Position numbers and translations under genes: made by a program
From: Nemopilema nomurai
Taxonomy: Eukaryota > Cnidaria > Scyphozoa > Rhizostomeae > Rhizostomatidae
Length of the DNA: 64,000 nucleotides
Direction of reading: 5' to 3'
Assembly (NCBI GenBank): GCA_003864495.1
Contig: ML133420.1
Span: 1,373,959-1,437,958, forward strand
Notes under the pieces: generated by a model
What the model was told of the DNA's origin: nothing
Databases searched by the model: none
The model's input: only the letters and a program-made list of their open reading frames with translations
In this document: in pieces, positions 37,089 through 50,952 of the stretch
Numbering within the stretch: the stretch's first letter is position 1
Layout: each line of letters opens with the position of its first letter

Positions 37089-39255
37089 TCACGTAAAAGA
37101 AGCCCATTTCTCGTGTTTTGTGCTTGACATTTTTAATAGCTTCACCTCTACTGCTTGTCTTTCTGCTAGCTTTGGAGGCATCAAAATTGTTCTGAACTCA
37201 ACCTTGTCTCCCTCTTTTAGCTCATATTCACTTTCAACACTACAATTAATCAAAATGAATTATTACTAAAATTCACACAATGGCCCTCATTAGGATTCAA
37301 ACAAAACTGTCATTTTTAACTGAATGGTAAACCATGGAAGTTACACACAGATAATTTCCTCAGGGCCTTTCCATTTCATAGCTGTTGCTGGACCATATTG
37401 TATTGTTTGGAAACAGCCATAGGTTATCAACTTCAACAGAGAAACTGAATCATTTCCTTAAATGAATCATAAATAAACTCTTTATTCAAAGAATGTATGT
37501 TCTAGAATGCAGTGACTATGTAGCTTGGTAAAAAATTTTACCAAGCTACATTGAAATTAACATATAGGTCAAAACAAAAAATTTGAATCTTTCAAACTTT
37601 TGATCTTAAGTGAGAACAAAATACTTTACCACATTGATAAATGCAAGTTTGCAGCGAATACTTCCTTACAGCCATTTCATTTTCCATGCATGTAGACCTT
37701 CTTTATGATAGAAGATTTTTCTTTTTAACAATTGGGCATGAAACAAGTTGAACTTGTGTTATTTTCAAAATGATTCTAGCTATTGGCAAGTAAATTATTG
37801 TTTGTCTTTGTGTCATTGTCAAATAAACAATCTTCAAACATGCTTACACATAAATGGATTTCATGGTTTCATTGAAGCACTGCATGCAAATATGAAAATA
37901 AATTGTAGATCCTTACTCAGAAATATGAACAAAATAATGCTTCCCATCTGCATTTTCATCTGGCGTGACAAAACCATGGCCATGTGAACGACTGAACTCA
38001 GTCACTGTACCAGTCTGAAGTGGACTGTCAGAGGCCATTCGAGATCTAAAACAAGAAAATATTCCTCCTTGATTTTAAGATGGAATTTGAATTACATAGC
38101 ATTGATGTTTCTTCTGTATCTCCCAGAAAGCTCATACTTAAGATCATCCCTGAAAAGGAACTAGCCTGAGAGACTATTTCATAAATCTCTCCCGGAAAAC
38201 AAATGGTATGATGAATAAATAGGCATCAATTGAGGTGATATGTTCAATATTCTATCAGGAAATTGAATTTCCTTTAATATGTGGCCCTTTTTCACCTTTG
38301 TATGCTACAAATGGCAGGGTTTACAACTTCTTTCTTTTCTGGAAGGCAGCATACAAATGACATAACCCCAAAACATTAGCATCCAACTTTCCAAAGATAA
38401 GGGCCAGAAATTTAACAATTGGCAAAACTGGTTATCTTAAAACATTGCGCATACAGGCCAAGTTTCATAAAAATATGAAAGGTTTCCCTTTTATGGGTGT
38501 GTTGATTTGATATGGAAGATCCCAGTGAGTGAGTTAGTGAATTCATGTTTACCTGAAATGTACCTGAGATCTATTTTGTGCTTGCCCTTAGCCTATTGGT
38601 GTGTATCAACAACATACTAAACTTAAACATAGCACGCACCATAGTAACCTTGTTCAAAATTGACACTTTGACAATATATCTTTGAATACAGGTGATCTTA
38701 GTGAAAAATCAAACAGACCTATTGGGGGTCAGTCAAATTGCTGAAGCCAAAGGTTTCCCTACTTTTTCTCACAGGTTGCCTTTTATCATTAACTTATGCA
38801 TATCCAGCAATGGTTGGGTATTCCCTTACGTACAACTCGTCCCCACATTACTTTAACACTTCCTTTTCAATTTCCAATATGAGTACCCCGAATTAGTCGA
38901 TAAAACGAAAGTACCTTTTAAGATTTGCTTCTTGACTCGATGATGGTGAGGTCAAGTCAATTACAAGATTGTAGTCAAATAGGTAATAAGATCGGTTCCG
39001 AAAACAAACAGAATAAAACTTTCTTTCTTCGATGGGGGCTTTCCGTGTATTAGGCCAAGGGCCTACCACCCAATTAACGATCGTTCTTACACATTAGGCT
39101 TAACTGATTTATACTCACTGGGAGGATGTACGAGTTCTTCTACATGGAATTGGACTAGGTACGAGGAAAGGTGGCTTGCGAGGAGACTTGGGTATATGAA
39201 ATCCTTCCTTATCGCTCTTCGATTCCTCGTGTTTGGCAGCTGGTGACGACGCCAT
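37089..39255 (-). CDS. CARHSP1: CARHSP1-like cold-shock-domain protein
   Basis: Three minus-strand exons, 39255-39119, 38045-37917 and 37239-37089 (TGA), give a complete 138-aa protein, close to human CARHSP1 (147 aa). Introns are GT-AG and phases match (2, 2). The N-terminus carries FLVPSPIPCRRTRTSS, matching the proline-directed and RRTRT(F/S)S phosphorylation region of CARHSP1/CSDC2, where Akt-type kinases act in mammals. The cold-shock domain spans about residues 55-135. Its RNP-1-like strand is GHGFVTPDE and its RNP-2-like strand is HYFVHIS. The final exon encodes DVESEYELKEGDKVEFRTIL and ends in TKHEKWASFT, which corresponds to the TKHETW end of CARHSP1. The family binds single-stranded RNA and stabilises selected mRNAs in the cytoplasm. 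CSDC2 is the closest alternative. Confidence 0.93.
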
Positions 39256-39354
39256 TATTGATCCCCGGTTCAATGTAAAGGAACAGAAAACCTTTCAGTT
39301 GCGCCACCGCAGTGTTCTTAAGATTTAAGAATTTCTTCGTGGAGAAATGGATAA

Positions 39355-39751
39355 ACCGTAAATCCTCGAATTGCCCCCCTCCCCCCCTCGAAAAAGCCCC
39401 CCCCCTCGAATAAGCCCCCACCCTAGAACTACAATCTTTAAATAAGCCCCCCCCTCGAATAAGTCCCCCCTCGATTTGTAGATTTTTGACTCCTGAGGTT
39501 GTCTTTGGCATTTTAGTGAATTACCATAAAAATGTATGTTTTTGTTAATAATTTAATCAAATGTTACTTTATACTTAGGTTATTTTTTATATTGTGAAAA
39601 GAAAAAAATTTCAAAATTTTTTTTTTTTTTGTCTTTCAGGAAATTTTAAGCCCCCCTCGAATAAGCTCCCCCCCCTCGAATTTTATAAGCCCCCACCCAA
39701 AAATTTCAAAAATAAATAAGCCCCCAGGGGGCTTATTCGAAGATTTACGGT
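39355..39751. mobile_element. C-rich palindromic element upstream of CARHSP1
   Basis: Inverted ends ccgtaaatcctcgaat and the complement of ccgtaaatcttcgaat enclose about 390 bp. The interior carries seven or more copies of a motif like cccccctcgaataag in the left half and near the right end. It has no coding content. It lies 100-500 bp upstream of the CARHSP1 start. The target duplication is not clear, and the class is unknown. Confidence 0.6.
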
Positions 39752-39752
39752 A

Positions 39753-40139
39753 CAGGCTTTTTTTATAAGGCACCACTTTATAAGGAACCTACATGTAGAA
39801 GGCCGAAATATATAAAGAACTTATACTACTAAAAACGAAATCCCTAAGGAACTTTTCGATTAGAATATTTTTTATAACTGCAAGCATCAAGAGCTAAAAG
39901 CCCGTTCCATTCATTTGCAGCCAATGCTCGCATAGATTGTTTGCTATTCGTGTGTAAAGTGCTTCATTGAGTAGTTTCCCCATATTCTATCTCGCCCCTC
40001 TCTCTATTAAGTGCTAAGGCTTATTGATATGCAGCGAAAATTAAGGAACTTTTGGTACTAAAACCTGATGATTTGAGGTCTGTGAATAAGGAACTTTTGG
40101 AACTAGGCCTTGTGGTAGGTTCCTTATAAAAAAAGCGTG
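39753..40139. mobile_element. TA-flanked element with ataagg inverted ends
   Basis: Ends caggctttttttataagg and the complement of cacgctttttttataagg enclose about 387 bp flanked by TA on both sides. Internal sequence repeats the phrase ataaggaac(c/t). It is non-coding, adjacent to the previous element, and compatible with a Tc1/mariner-type MITE. Confidence 0.6.
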
Positions 40140-43100
40140 TATATTGCTCTAAGTTCAAGGCCATTAGCTGCATTCGTGTAAAAACACATTGTAGAAAGTG
40201 GGTCCCTATAATGCATCCTTTCTTGACTTGAGGCACATTACTTCTTCAATACAAAAGTTGTCCTGAAAAAGGATTTTCTGCATTAAATATAGAGACTCAT
40301 CTAGTTCTGATTTTTAGTAACTTCAGTCACGCTTTTTTATTCCTCCCTCATTCATTCTGTATTCATTATCATTCATAATTACAGTCATTGTCTCAATGTA
40401 AGCGTGCCCTCCCTTTTTTCACCGTCATCAACACACTGTTCTTGTCTAATCACTTTTCGGGAGAGCTTCATATTATCCTTCATAATGTAATATAGCGACT
40501 GTTATCTTGTGTGCTATGTAAGCATTTGATCCAGTTCCTCTACTCTAGTTATGATTAGATATTAAAATTAAACACACGTCTTTACCGACGCACATTTGAC
40601 TCAGATTTTCTTGATCATCAAATAGAAAACACCCATTATGGACAAACATGGATGAATGTAGTCCCAAAAGGAGATGTAAAATCTTAGAATTAGGACACAG
40701 CCCATGCAAAACAAGAGAAGATACAGTTTCCGATCATTTGCTGCACTCTACCCTTCTTCTCGATGACTCGAAGGCTATTCTGTACATGCTTGCGGCGCCC
40801 CACATTTCTCAAACCCATGAGCGATTTAATAGCCAAGCTTAAGATCAAATGTGTGTAGAAATGTATTTTATAGCCAGGCTTAAGATCGAATATATGTAGA
40901 AATGTATTAAGATATGGCATGCAACAGAGGTTTCAATATTCAAATGCGAATTACTGTCAATAACAGGAGTTTAAAATTTTGAATATATCATATGGATGAG
41001 CCTACGCTAATCTTGCCTCTAGCACATTTGAAATCACGCAATTTGCAAATTGTAAGTAACCCTAGAGAATCAAGGCAACTCAAAGTATGCTACAAAGAAA
41101 TTCGATTAACTTTTAAGCCCCAAACAGAAAACGAGAATAACGGGACAATTTGCTGCACATTACACTGTTTTCTTAAGTATTCCGGTCCATATCGACTGGA
41201 ACAAAAATTTTGAATATCACTAATTGAAATCATAAAAACAAAAAAATAATGTCTGCTGCAGATCGCAAATTGATGTCTTTTTTCTTGATTGGCCACTGGT
41301 ACATGTTTATTTTGCCATCAAGTACAATAATTTCTGGAAATTACAAAACTAAACCTGCAGATGTGTGATACGATACAGTGTGGCAGATGCGTGATACGAT
41401 ACACCGTCGATTCTACTTCAAATTGTGCCTATTCTCTTGAATAAAACGGTGTTATTCTTCCGCTCAAAGTCCTTTATTCTCTTTGAGCATCTCCTTGTCC
41501 AATGTTGATGACGTAGAACTGACAGTTGAGCTCTGGCTTACCATTCAACAGATCTTTACTTCATTTTGGTTTTTTGGCAATTCTATAAAAAGAGAAGGCT
41601 TCTATTAGCTACACCAATCACATGACAGGGTATAATTATGCAATACCAACAATAATCATTTCGGAGCGACATGTCTTGCAGTGCAAGGCGAAAAATTTAA
41701 ATTATTGGTCAATATTTTTGATTTGGCATTTACTTAAATAATTTTCCATCGATTAGAGGCGACAAAAGCAAAATATCCGTCAACCTTTTTGCATTAATTC
41801 TCAAAATGTTCGTAATGCATCTGTGTCGTGCTATTTATAAGCCCTTGTGAAGCTTTTCTTCTTTGCGTCAATTTAACACCGTCGATTCTACTTCGATTCG
41901 TGACACAACTCAAATTCTAAATCAGCAGAAACAGAGACTTGGTAAATTAGGCCTGTCTTTCAGGACACTGCTTCCAACAAAGCTTTGAATCAAGCCTAAC
42001 GGCTTCATATTAAAGAAATGGAAGCCCAAGAACGGACAAGTCAAATTAGAATTTGTAAGTGTGAGAATTGATATCGAAGATGAAAAAAATGTTGACCTAG
42101 GCTTTGAATCTATACAAAGTTTTTCTTCATTGTAATGACCCATTCATTTTGTTAAAGGGCAAAAAACGATTTTGATGAAACCTGCATATATTTGACCATT
42201 ATAATAAAGGTTTTGATATGAAATAGATGAGTTATAAAGAATAAGTGCGAGCGAGGAAATTTTCCTCCCCTTCAGATCACGAAAAGGAAGGAATTGATTT
42301 GAGTACTTTGTAAATGAGCATAGCTAAGTTATTTGGGACGATAAATTCGTAAAGTTCAGTGAGTAAATTGGCCCTACTTTCTTTTTCTGCCTGTTTCTCT
42401 TATTTTATTTTCCTATCAATCAGTTAACTCTCTCAACAATCAGTTGTCTGAGTTCAAAAGACAAAGTTCGATTCTATTCAAGGTCACAAGAAATTAAACA
42501 GAATTACTCTTTTGAAACAGAACCGAAAACATTTTCAGATACAATAGTTCCTCATTCAGTACATCAAAGCACCATTTGCAAGAGACTTCTTATCAGTCCT
42601 TCTACAAATAGAGTCAAATAATTTCATTTGATGAACCGAAAATTCCTACTGCAAAACTTTGAAGTAACACAAAATAGAATAACTGTGACTTTTGCACATC
42701 AAATATGCTTACATTTTTTTGCATATGTCACTTGCCCAGGAACGAAGGCATTTTTGCACGATATTTTTCATGAATATCACCGCAGCGATATTAGATTCTC
42801 GCTAGTTCTTTAGGATGTAATAGATCAGAAGACACGAATGACTCAACATTTTCTGTATATACTTTTCTTCATCTTACTTCCAATTTAAACTCTACCGAAC
42901 TGAAATACTCTCACGAAAACTGTTACAAGATTATCACTACTTGACCAATCAAAATCCAAGATCTTACAAAGTTGTGCGTTCAATTCTTACAATGTAATAA
43001 TAGGTGCGCGTCAAAACTTAAAAGATGGAGTGTTAATCACTGTTGTGCGAATGTGTCTCTTAGCAACTTTCTGAACAATAACCAAACATGACGTCAAATA

Positions 43101-44488
43101 ATGTGCGCCTGCGAAGTTCCCTGACAATATTCTCAGATATAATATTCTTCTTTCCAGCAAAATAAAAGTAATTGCAATGGCAAAATACATCTTAAAAGGT
43201 CGATATTCATTTAAATAGCTGTCTCACAACCATTTTGACTATCATAGACCTGCATTATTGGCTTTTCAATACAAATGAATATTCTTTTTAAAGATAAGAA
43301 AATGCATTATCTAGAGCAATCTACAATATATGCATTGCTTTGTAATCAATAAATAAAATTTTAGCATCTTCGCTAAGAATATTTGGAAGGTAGATGACTT
43401 AATAAAAAGTAAATCGCGAATTGAGTGGAAAATAAATTGCTAATTGCTTACAGGGTACAATGGTAGAGCTTTTTTCCTTTTGTTCTAATTCAAACCCTCA
43501 TAATAAACAACGAATCGAGAGCAACCCATGCACAATATTCATTATGAACTTAGGTCAGCTATTCGAGTTACATCATAAGGACACACTGCTTTGAAGTATT
43601 CGTGGCCTCCCCAACTTTTGCTTCCTTGTCAAATTTAACACTGTTCGAACTTTTAAAGATATTTTTGAAAGTAAATACTTATTGTCTTTAACTTCCTTAC
43701 CTTGCAAAAGTTTGAATTATATTTTGATAGCATTTTTCCTGGATTTGTTATCTTTGATCAAATCACACGCTGTTAAAAGCTCCATTTTTGAATGGGAAAC
43801 GTACCGTATTGATGTTCACCATAACTATGTTGAAACAAAAGATCAGAACAAAACTCACTGGCATATGAATCGAAGCACAATTAGGATGCGTTTACAGATG
43901 TCAATGTACCTATACAGCTATCTTATTTCTTTGTTTATCCAGGAAATAGTATCCCTCCCACCCATCTCGGCACCTTTTTACGACCCGCCTTTATCAGTCG
44001 AAGCACTTTGTGGAATCTGAGACAAAGCCTATTTGCGAGAGAGAAGAGAGGCTCACAGCCAGAAACGCTGCGCACCCGCCGCTGCGATGCTCATAAATAT
44101 TCAACCTCGCTGAAGAGGCCTAATTCTTGCTCTCGGCTTACGGGTAGGTTGCTGTTTTTCTGTGCTGTGCAGGTGACATAAACACTTCTGTGGTTTCGTA
44201 GCAAGAAATTATTGGATTGTAATCATGGTGCGGATAGAAGTGGATGTGCAGGTGCCAGCTATTGATATGACTTTCGGCTTGATGTGGTAAGAATTTCAGC
44301 GCACCACGAGTGTTGGCCAACTTGCTCGACATCCATTCGGACATCACTGCAGCAACATCCGTTCACTTCGTGTGTGAATGGTTGGCCTCTGCAGTTGGTC
44401 ATTTTCGTTGCAAAATCATCATGAAGTTAACTAACATTTCAGATACATAAAAATCGGAATAACGAAATTCGTTTCACACCCGTGTGAA
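40140..44488. other. Intergenic between CARHSP1 and the receptor cyclase
   Basis: No gene is supported. Small repeats are visible: a 38-bp duplication at about 40,825-40,910, a 25-bp duplication containing gtgatacgatacac at about 41,360-41,405, and two copies of caccgtcgattctactt at about 41,402 and 41,877. The short frame at 43,682-44,020 has no recognisable motif. The upstream control region of the cyclase gene should lie at the right end. Confidence 0.5.
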
Positions 44489-47400
44489 ATGGCGTTCTCT
44501 AGGAACCTTTTTTTATTTTGGTGCTTGGTCACTCACTTCGCATTTGGAGGTCATAGACGTCAATCCTTCAGTTCTTACCGGAGAAAAACAAGTGAGTTTA
44601 TGGCACGGGAAAAAAGGAGTACAGAAGATTCAGGGAAAGGAACAATTTCCCTCAAACAGAAAGAGGTTGTCCTAGGCCTTCTAATCCCTTACAAAGTCAC
44701 TGGTGGTGCTGATCTTAGTGGTTACAGTGGAGGGGAGTATTACGCTGCAGCGTTTATGCTGGCAATAGAGGATATAAATAACGACACGAGACTGTTGCCC
44801 AACATTAAGCTTCGTTACGTGTGGAATGATACAATGTGTCTTGTGGATCTTGCGATTAAGAGTCAATTGTGGCAGCACAGCTCTTTTCAAGGCGAGGAAC
44901 GAACTGGTGTTGACGCTTTCATCGGCACAGGTTGCAAGTGTACGACAGTTGTAAGGAATGCTGTTGCTTTAAACCTACCTGTTATATCACATGTAAGTTA
45001 CAAAAAATACTTCACTTTTGATCCTATCTTGAAGTTGGGAACAGAGTGCCTTTCAGTTTCGGCGTAGATCAAACTTTGCGACTTTTTCGGTGACAGTTTG
45101 AAAAAAGTTTTTAGACATAGTTTTTTGTACATGACTACTTCTAGATTTAAATTCAAAGATATCTCTAGCCAAGGTGTTTTTGATTGTCGATTTACAATCG
45201 ATATGTGAATGTTTCATCCGAATGCTCCTTTAGGGTTGGCCGTATTTTTGATTCAAAATTGTTTACTTTGCTCTAGTTCAGCATATTGTCAACACAGATT
45301 CAACACAGGAAGTCCATTACATCCAGGCTCAAGAGTTATGATAGTGATTTGATTGAATTGTAACGCAATTCCAACTGTTACCTGGGTTTTTTGATTGAAA
45401 TTATGGCTGTTTTGAATATGTTGTTGAAGCAAGGTGGAAGTGGTATCTTTCTCTGGAGCAAAAACAAACCATGCAAAACATCATACTTGATATGCCCAAT
45501 TGGTGGCCTTCAAGCCAGTCCTAAATAGGCAAAAAACCAACAACTTTCATTGTTGCAGTACTTTTCCATACTAGTTGAAGGAAAATGTTTATGACCTATG
45601 GTTACATAACTCTTTGGCTTAAGTACATAGATGGTCATAATTGAGATGGCAACAAATATAAGAATCTGAAACTGTATGGATAATTGATAAGATGTTTTTG
45701 TGTATTATTATTCCAATGCCTCTGGCAAAAGTCTGATCTTATTGATTGGTTCTTTTTTTAAGACCTAAGAAGCATTGAAACAATTTTCTAAAACTTTGCT
45801 TTCAGTGCTTGTGTCTGGTTAATTCTTCTGTAAATACTTAATTGAGCATCCATGTTTGTATATGTTACTGGCTCCAGTTAATCTGACAAAGAAGCCCTTC
45901 TTGACCTGTTTTACTATGGTCTTTTTATAATATTCAGGCAGTATATAGTTCTGCAAAATAATTTTGTAGCATGCCTTTTACTGTTTGAAAGGTGAACATA
46001 TGGATGATCACAAAAGAGTAACCATCTACACAGAATAATATCATTTATACATTGTTCTTATTAGTATGAAACAGATCATGTGTCGAGAGCCTGCAATCTG
46101 TCATTGAGTTTGCAGAAATAGTGGAACTTCTTTGGAATTGTATGTAAACAGTTATCTAATGTCTCTCTGTATGGGTTTCTAAATTTTTACAGCAGCGTTT
46201 CAGATATAATGCAGTAGTAAGCTGCAGAGTTTCACTTAGTGAAGTTTTGACTCCAATAGGCATAGTGAAGTTTTAATCAGTTAACGAGCTAATCAGCACT
46301 GGGTATATGTGTTGAAATCATCAACTTCAGTTGATGGGAATCTATAAATCTCTAGATAGCCTTGAAGTTCTTCAAAATGCAGTTCCTCACACTATGCTAA
46401 TGACAACAACCAATTCTCAATTCTCAATTGGGAATCACATTTAGAATCTTGTTTGTAATTAAATCAGAGAAACTGAATATATATACATAATATAATTGAG
46501 AGAGGATAGGTAGAAGCCACAAACAACCACCAATTCAAATAATATATATCAACAAAACAATGGTATTTCTGGAAAAGCTTTATTCTTGTGAATAATTAAA
46601 ACCAGCTGGTTTATTGCAGCTGAAGAAGTTATGGTAAAAGGCTTCAGAATCAGCTGCTTTGGTATATTGATGTTATTTAAAAACATGTTTTCTTTTCTGA
46701 TGGTGTCTTGTTTTCTACAAACTCCCTTCTCTTTGTTCTCATCATCTCTCACATTGTGAAGGTTTGTAGAATATTACTCAAATATTTTGTTCCAATATAG
46801 AGTTCCTGACTTTTCGTTGTCCCCCTATTTCATTTGAAGTCAAATAATTTATCACTTGTTTTATGTGATGTTGCTAAAGCAGTTGGTCAAATCTACCAAG
46901 CTATGGAGTGAATAGTAATTAGTACAGTAGATAAAACAGGCAACCCTTGTTTAAGAGTAATCACCAAGTGCTCTGTCATGTATGGAATTGTTGGAGAAGC
47001 CAGCAAAACATTTTCTTGTCATGAACCATTAACCTAATCACGATTTATATGCGTTTAATCTAGCAAATCTCTCTATATATGTGAAGGTCTATTTTTGTTT
47101 TTGCTCTTCATACCATGCCAAATGGTACAACCATATCTTTAGAATGAAAACGGATCCAAAATTATCCCTTGAATGGGATTTGCGAAAAACATGTCAGATT
47201 TGCAAATGAGGTTTCCAAGAATTTTTCGTAATTGCAATTGCAGACTCACAAGAGATTCTTTTGCCATAACAACAGTGGAAGCTATGGTTTTGTTGCATTC
47301 TGTATGCCCAATCATCATATAGCAGAAGCCTTTTTGTTTTGAAAGTTATTGGCATTCTAGTAAATCGTTGTTACAATCTTTAACCACCCATGTTGTGACA

Positions 47401-50400
47401 TGCTGGATTTATCCTAAATCACTTATGGTTCATCTTTGAAGGATATTTGAATATTTAGAATTTTATTGGTAAACCATTTATCTTCTAGATGTGCTTGGAT
47501 CCTGAGCTTGCCAATAGGACAATTTTCCCGACCTTTGCCCGAACTGCAGCTATGTATAAGCATCTGGCCCCAACCCTCATTGCCCTGTTGAATTCTTTCA
47601 AGTGGAAAAGGGTTGCCGTTTTCATCGAGAGAACCGCATTAGACGAAGATGCTGCCGAGTATGTTGTGAAGAAAATGAAGAGCGAAAATATTACCATCGC
47701 AATTAAGAATTACCTACCCAGCCCCCCTAACCATGTGCCGACATTGGATGACAACCACGAACTCGTTATCAAGATGAAGGTAGCGAAAAGAAAAGCCCGA
47801 AGTAAGATTTATTTATCGCTAATATTATTTTTTTTATTCACCAATAAGTTTTAGCATTATTTGTTATTCTGTGTTGTGCAAAGACAACATTTTGGAATGT
47901 CACTGGTTATGCTACTGGTAAGAACAGTCTTCTGTACAGCGGTTAATTATTGGTTTCACATTTCATTCAGCCCAAAATTAGCTCAGGTACTGTCTTGAAA
48001 GGATTGGACGCGTGATTGCAGGAATGAATGAATGAATGACTGGAGGTCATTGGTGGTCCTTGTTCTTTGAATAATTGATTGGGTTTGATTTCAGGTTGTA
48101 AGCGGTCGATTCATGCCAATTAATCTTATGAATCGTTCTTCGAAATCCTGATGTTCTTAGTGGGTCTCAGTTTTCTTTAGCCACTGGGAAGTCTGATTCT
48201 GTTTGCTCGTGTGTTTCCCACGATGCTTTGCATGGTTTTGATCAATCGTGTCACCTAGCAACAAAATTTGTCTTCCATATTGCATACTCAAAGCAGACGA
48301 GAATCGCACTCGTTTTTAATGCGTTATCAGTTGGATAACAAAGAATTGTATCACGCTAGCGTACCTGCCCATTTAAGTTATTGACCCCTTTTTAATCTGT
48401 CTTTCACCTCCAAAGTGGATTGTTTGTGATATGCGCTTGAAAATAATACCGATTAGAAAACACTCTTGATTTTCGTAAGTATAAATGCTAGTAATGCCTT
48501 CACTGTACTTAAGCCTTGATCTTCTTTTTGGCCAAATTCCAGATTCGCAGTTTTGCCACTGTAAGCATCTCTTGAAAACCACTCATTGTCCATACCTTGA
48601 ATATCTTCCTTGTCATTTTTATTTCATATATTATATATACGTCTGGTTTATTAAGTTTTTGCATTATCTCGTAGTAATTCTTTTCCTGACAAGCTACCCA
48701 ACTGCCAGGGAAGCGATGTTGGTTGCTTTCAATGAGAGTATGACCAACGGGGAATACGCTTTCATCATATGCATGAAAGATGTCGACGAGGTGAAAAGAA
48801 AACTCAAGCACCAGTTCAAGTGGTACATCTCACATTACACGGAAACCTTGCATACCACCAGAGACGTGAAAAAGGCGCTGGATGCAGCCCTGATCCTCGC
48901 CCCTAAAATGCCCGCCGTTTCGTACGGCGCCTTTGTGGATCGCCTCCGCACGACCATGGGCAAAGCTCCGTTCTACAGCAATGCGTACATCGGGAAAATC
49001 AATGGTACTCACATGGACAAGGCCCAAAGCCAGGTCCCAAAGCCTTCTTGTTTCCCCTATTTCCAGAAATACTTTATGCGATTCTCGTGAAGTTCATGGG
49101 TATTCTGTATTGAAATAACTGAACTTGTGCAGCTCCCATGGGTATTCTGTATTGAAATAACCGACCGTTTGCAGCTCCCATGGGTATTCTGTATTAAAAT
49201 AACTGAACTTGTGCAGCTCCCATGGGTATTCTGTATTGAAATAACCGACCGTTTGCAGCTCCCATGGGTATTCTGTATTAAAATAACTGAACGTTTGCAA
49301 TTCCCATGGGCATTCTGTATTAAAATAACTGAACGTTTGCAACTCCCATGGGCATTCTGTATTGAAATAACTGAACGTTTGCAACTCCCTTGGGTATTCT
49401 TTATTGAAATAACTGAACTTATGCCGGCCAAGATATAATACCGTTCAAAATGCCCTAAAGCCTAATTTTAGTGCAAGCTGGTTTTCGCAGTGTCGTTGTT
49501 TTAAAGCACCCGACTTTTCCTGGAATGTTTTTGTTACGTGGACGGTCCTACCACGCCCTGTTGCACCCGCTGTTTCCTCTAGAAGTGACATCTTCTCTTT
49601 CGTTTTCTGCAGCCACCTCCCTGGGGCGCTAGTGCTTATGATGCAGTGAAGCTGTATGCTCTTGGTCTGAACAGGTCCCTTCAGCAAGGCAACTCCATTC
49701 GCAATGGAAAGGCCGTTATTGACAACATTCGCTCCACCACCTTCAAAAGTGAGTAATCACTCTCTAAATGCAATATTCAGTTGATTTTTTGTGTACGATG
49801 TATTTCTTTATTGATTTTTTGCATTCAAGCAAGAAAAAATGCCATTATTATGGAACTGCAATTCATGTCATGCAAGATCGGGCATTCAATGTAAACATCA
49901 ACTGTTTCTTTTATGTGTTTAGTAAATTTTCAGTTATTTTCAGATACGAAGATTTCTGCTCCACTTGCACCTTTCGGATGGCTTCATTTCGTGCTTCTAG
50001 ATTTCGTGTTGTTTTTAAGAAGTCCCGTTTGCCGGCTTAAGACTACCGACTCTCCTCGAATTATCTCATCAACCATATGCCATCAACGGGGCGCTTTAAA
50101 CTTGATAAACTTCAAAAATCTTCGTTTCAGGCATTCTTGGACACGACATCTTTGTCGACGATAATGGGGAAGTTGAATTTAACTACACTGTTTTGGATAA
50201 AAGAGGAGATCGTAAGTGAAAAAGGCATTTGATTTACTGGTCCTCAGATCAATTCAGGCTATTTGCTTGTACTTCGCCCGGTCGAACTCGGAAGTTGACC
50301 AGAAGCATCAACAATCTTACTTCTTGCGGATCTCTTGATTGGCAGGTGTGGTTGAGCAAATCAGATCACTGGCCGAACATCGACTCAGATGATCTCGGCA

Positions 50401-50952
50401 GAGCAAACAGCTTAATGTTGATCCGTGTCTTCTGACATGCAGCTTTTTGTTTCTGAACATTAAATGTTTTAATTGCAAAGATTAGCCATATATAAGTAAT
50501 GTGTCCCGCTACTGGAATAAAAGACAAGATTACAATGAATTTTCGCCTGCTCCTCGCTGTTCAAGCAGTCGATAATTTGTTTGGTTTTCTATTTTGACAA
50601 GAATCGCGAAATTCTGCATGGAACATTTTCCCTTCAAACTGTTATGGTGATTTCTTTTTGACAATAGAAATCTAGTAGCCAGAAGATGGTTAAAGCAATT
50701 CCGCTGTTTGAGTTTTGATACGTTAGCAGATGGTAGGGAAGTCTTTTCGCTTTGTAGTCATAGAACAAGTCGGGGAATTCGTCTTGGAACACCCACCCGT
50801 AACAAACAGCACCAAAGTAAAGCGGAAAGTGAAGTTGGTGTTGAGGAAGGACATCAAATGGCCAGGATCAGGGAAAGCCCCCCGGGACAGCCCCCGATGT
50901 GGATTTGATGGGGAATTCTGTCTGCCACCGCCACGGCATGAAAACAAGAAAG
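44489..50952 (+). other. Receptor cyclase ectodomain
   Basis: Exons 1-6 encode it. Residues 1-21 form a hydrophobic leader ([16 protein letters not shown]). A basic stretch ending REKR at residues 40-43 matches a furin-type site. The ANF-receptor fold starts at [14 protein letters not shown] and includes [36 protein letters not shown] and [20 protein letters not shown]. Further on are [44 protein letters not shown] and [16 protein letters not shown]. The juxtamembrane exon 6 has [20 protein letters not shown], the WPG...P.CGF motif found just outside the membrane in receptor guanylate cyclases. Confidence 0.9.

Noticed and set aside
41402..41894. Possible solo LTR between two caccgtcgattctactt copies
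   Set aside because: The match is only about 18 bp, with no TG...CA ends, no target duplication and no retroelement coding nearby.
48485..49090. 201-codon frame read as one exon from 48,485
   Set aside because: Only 48,675-49,033 matches the ANF-receptor family in phase. The upstream part is intronic and the end runs past the donor.
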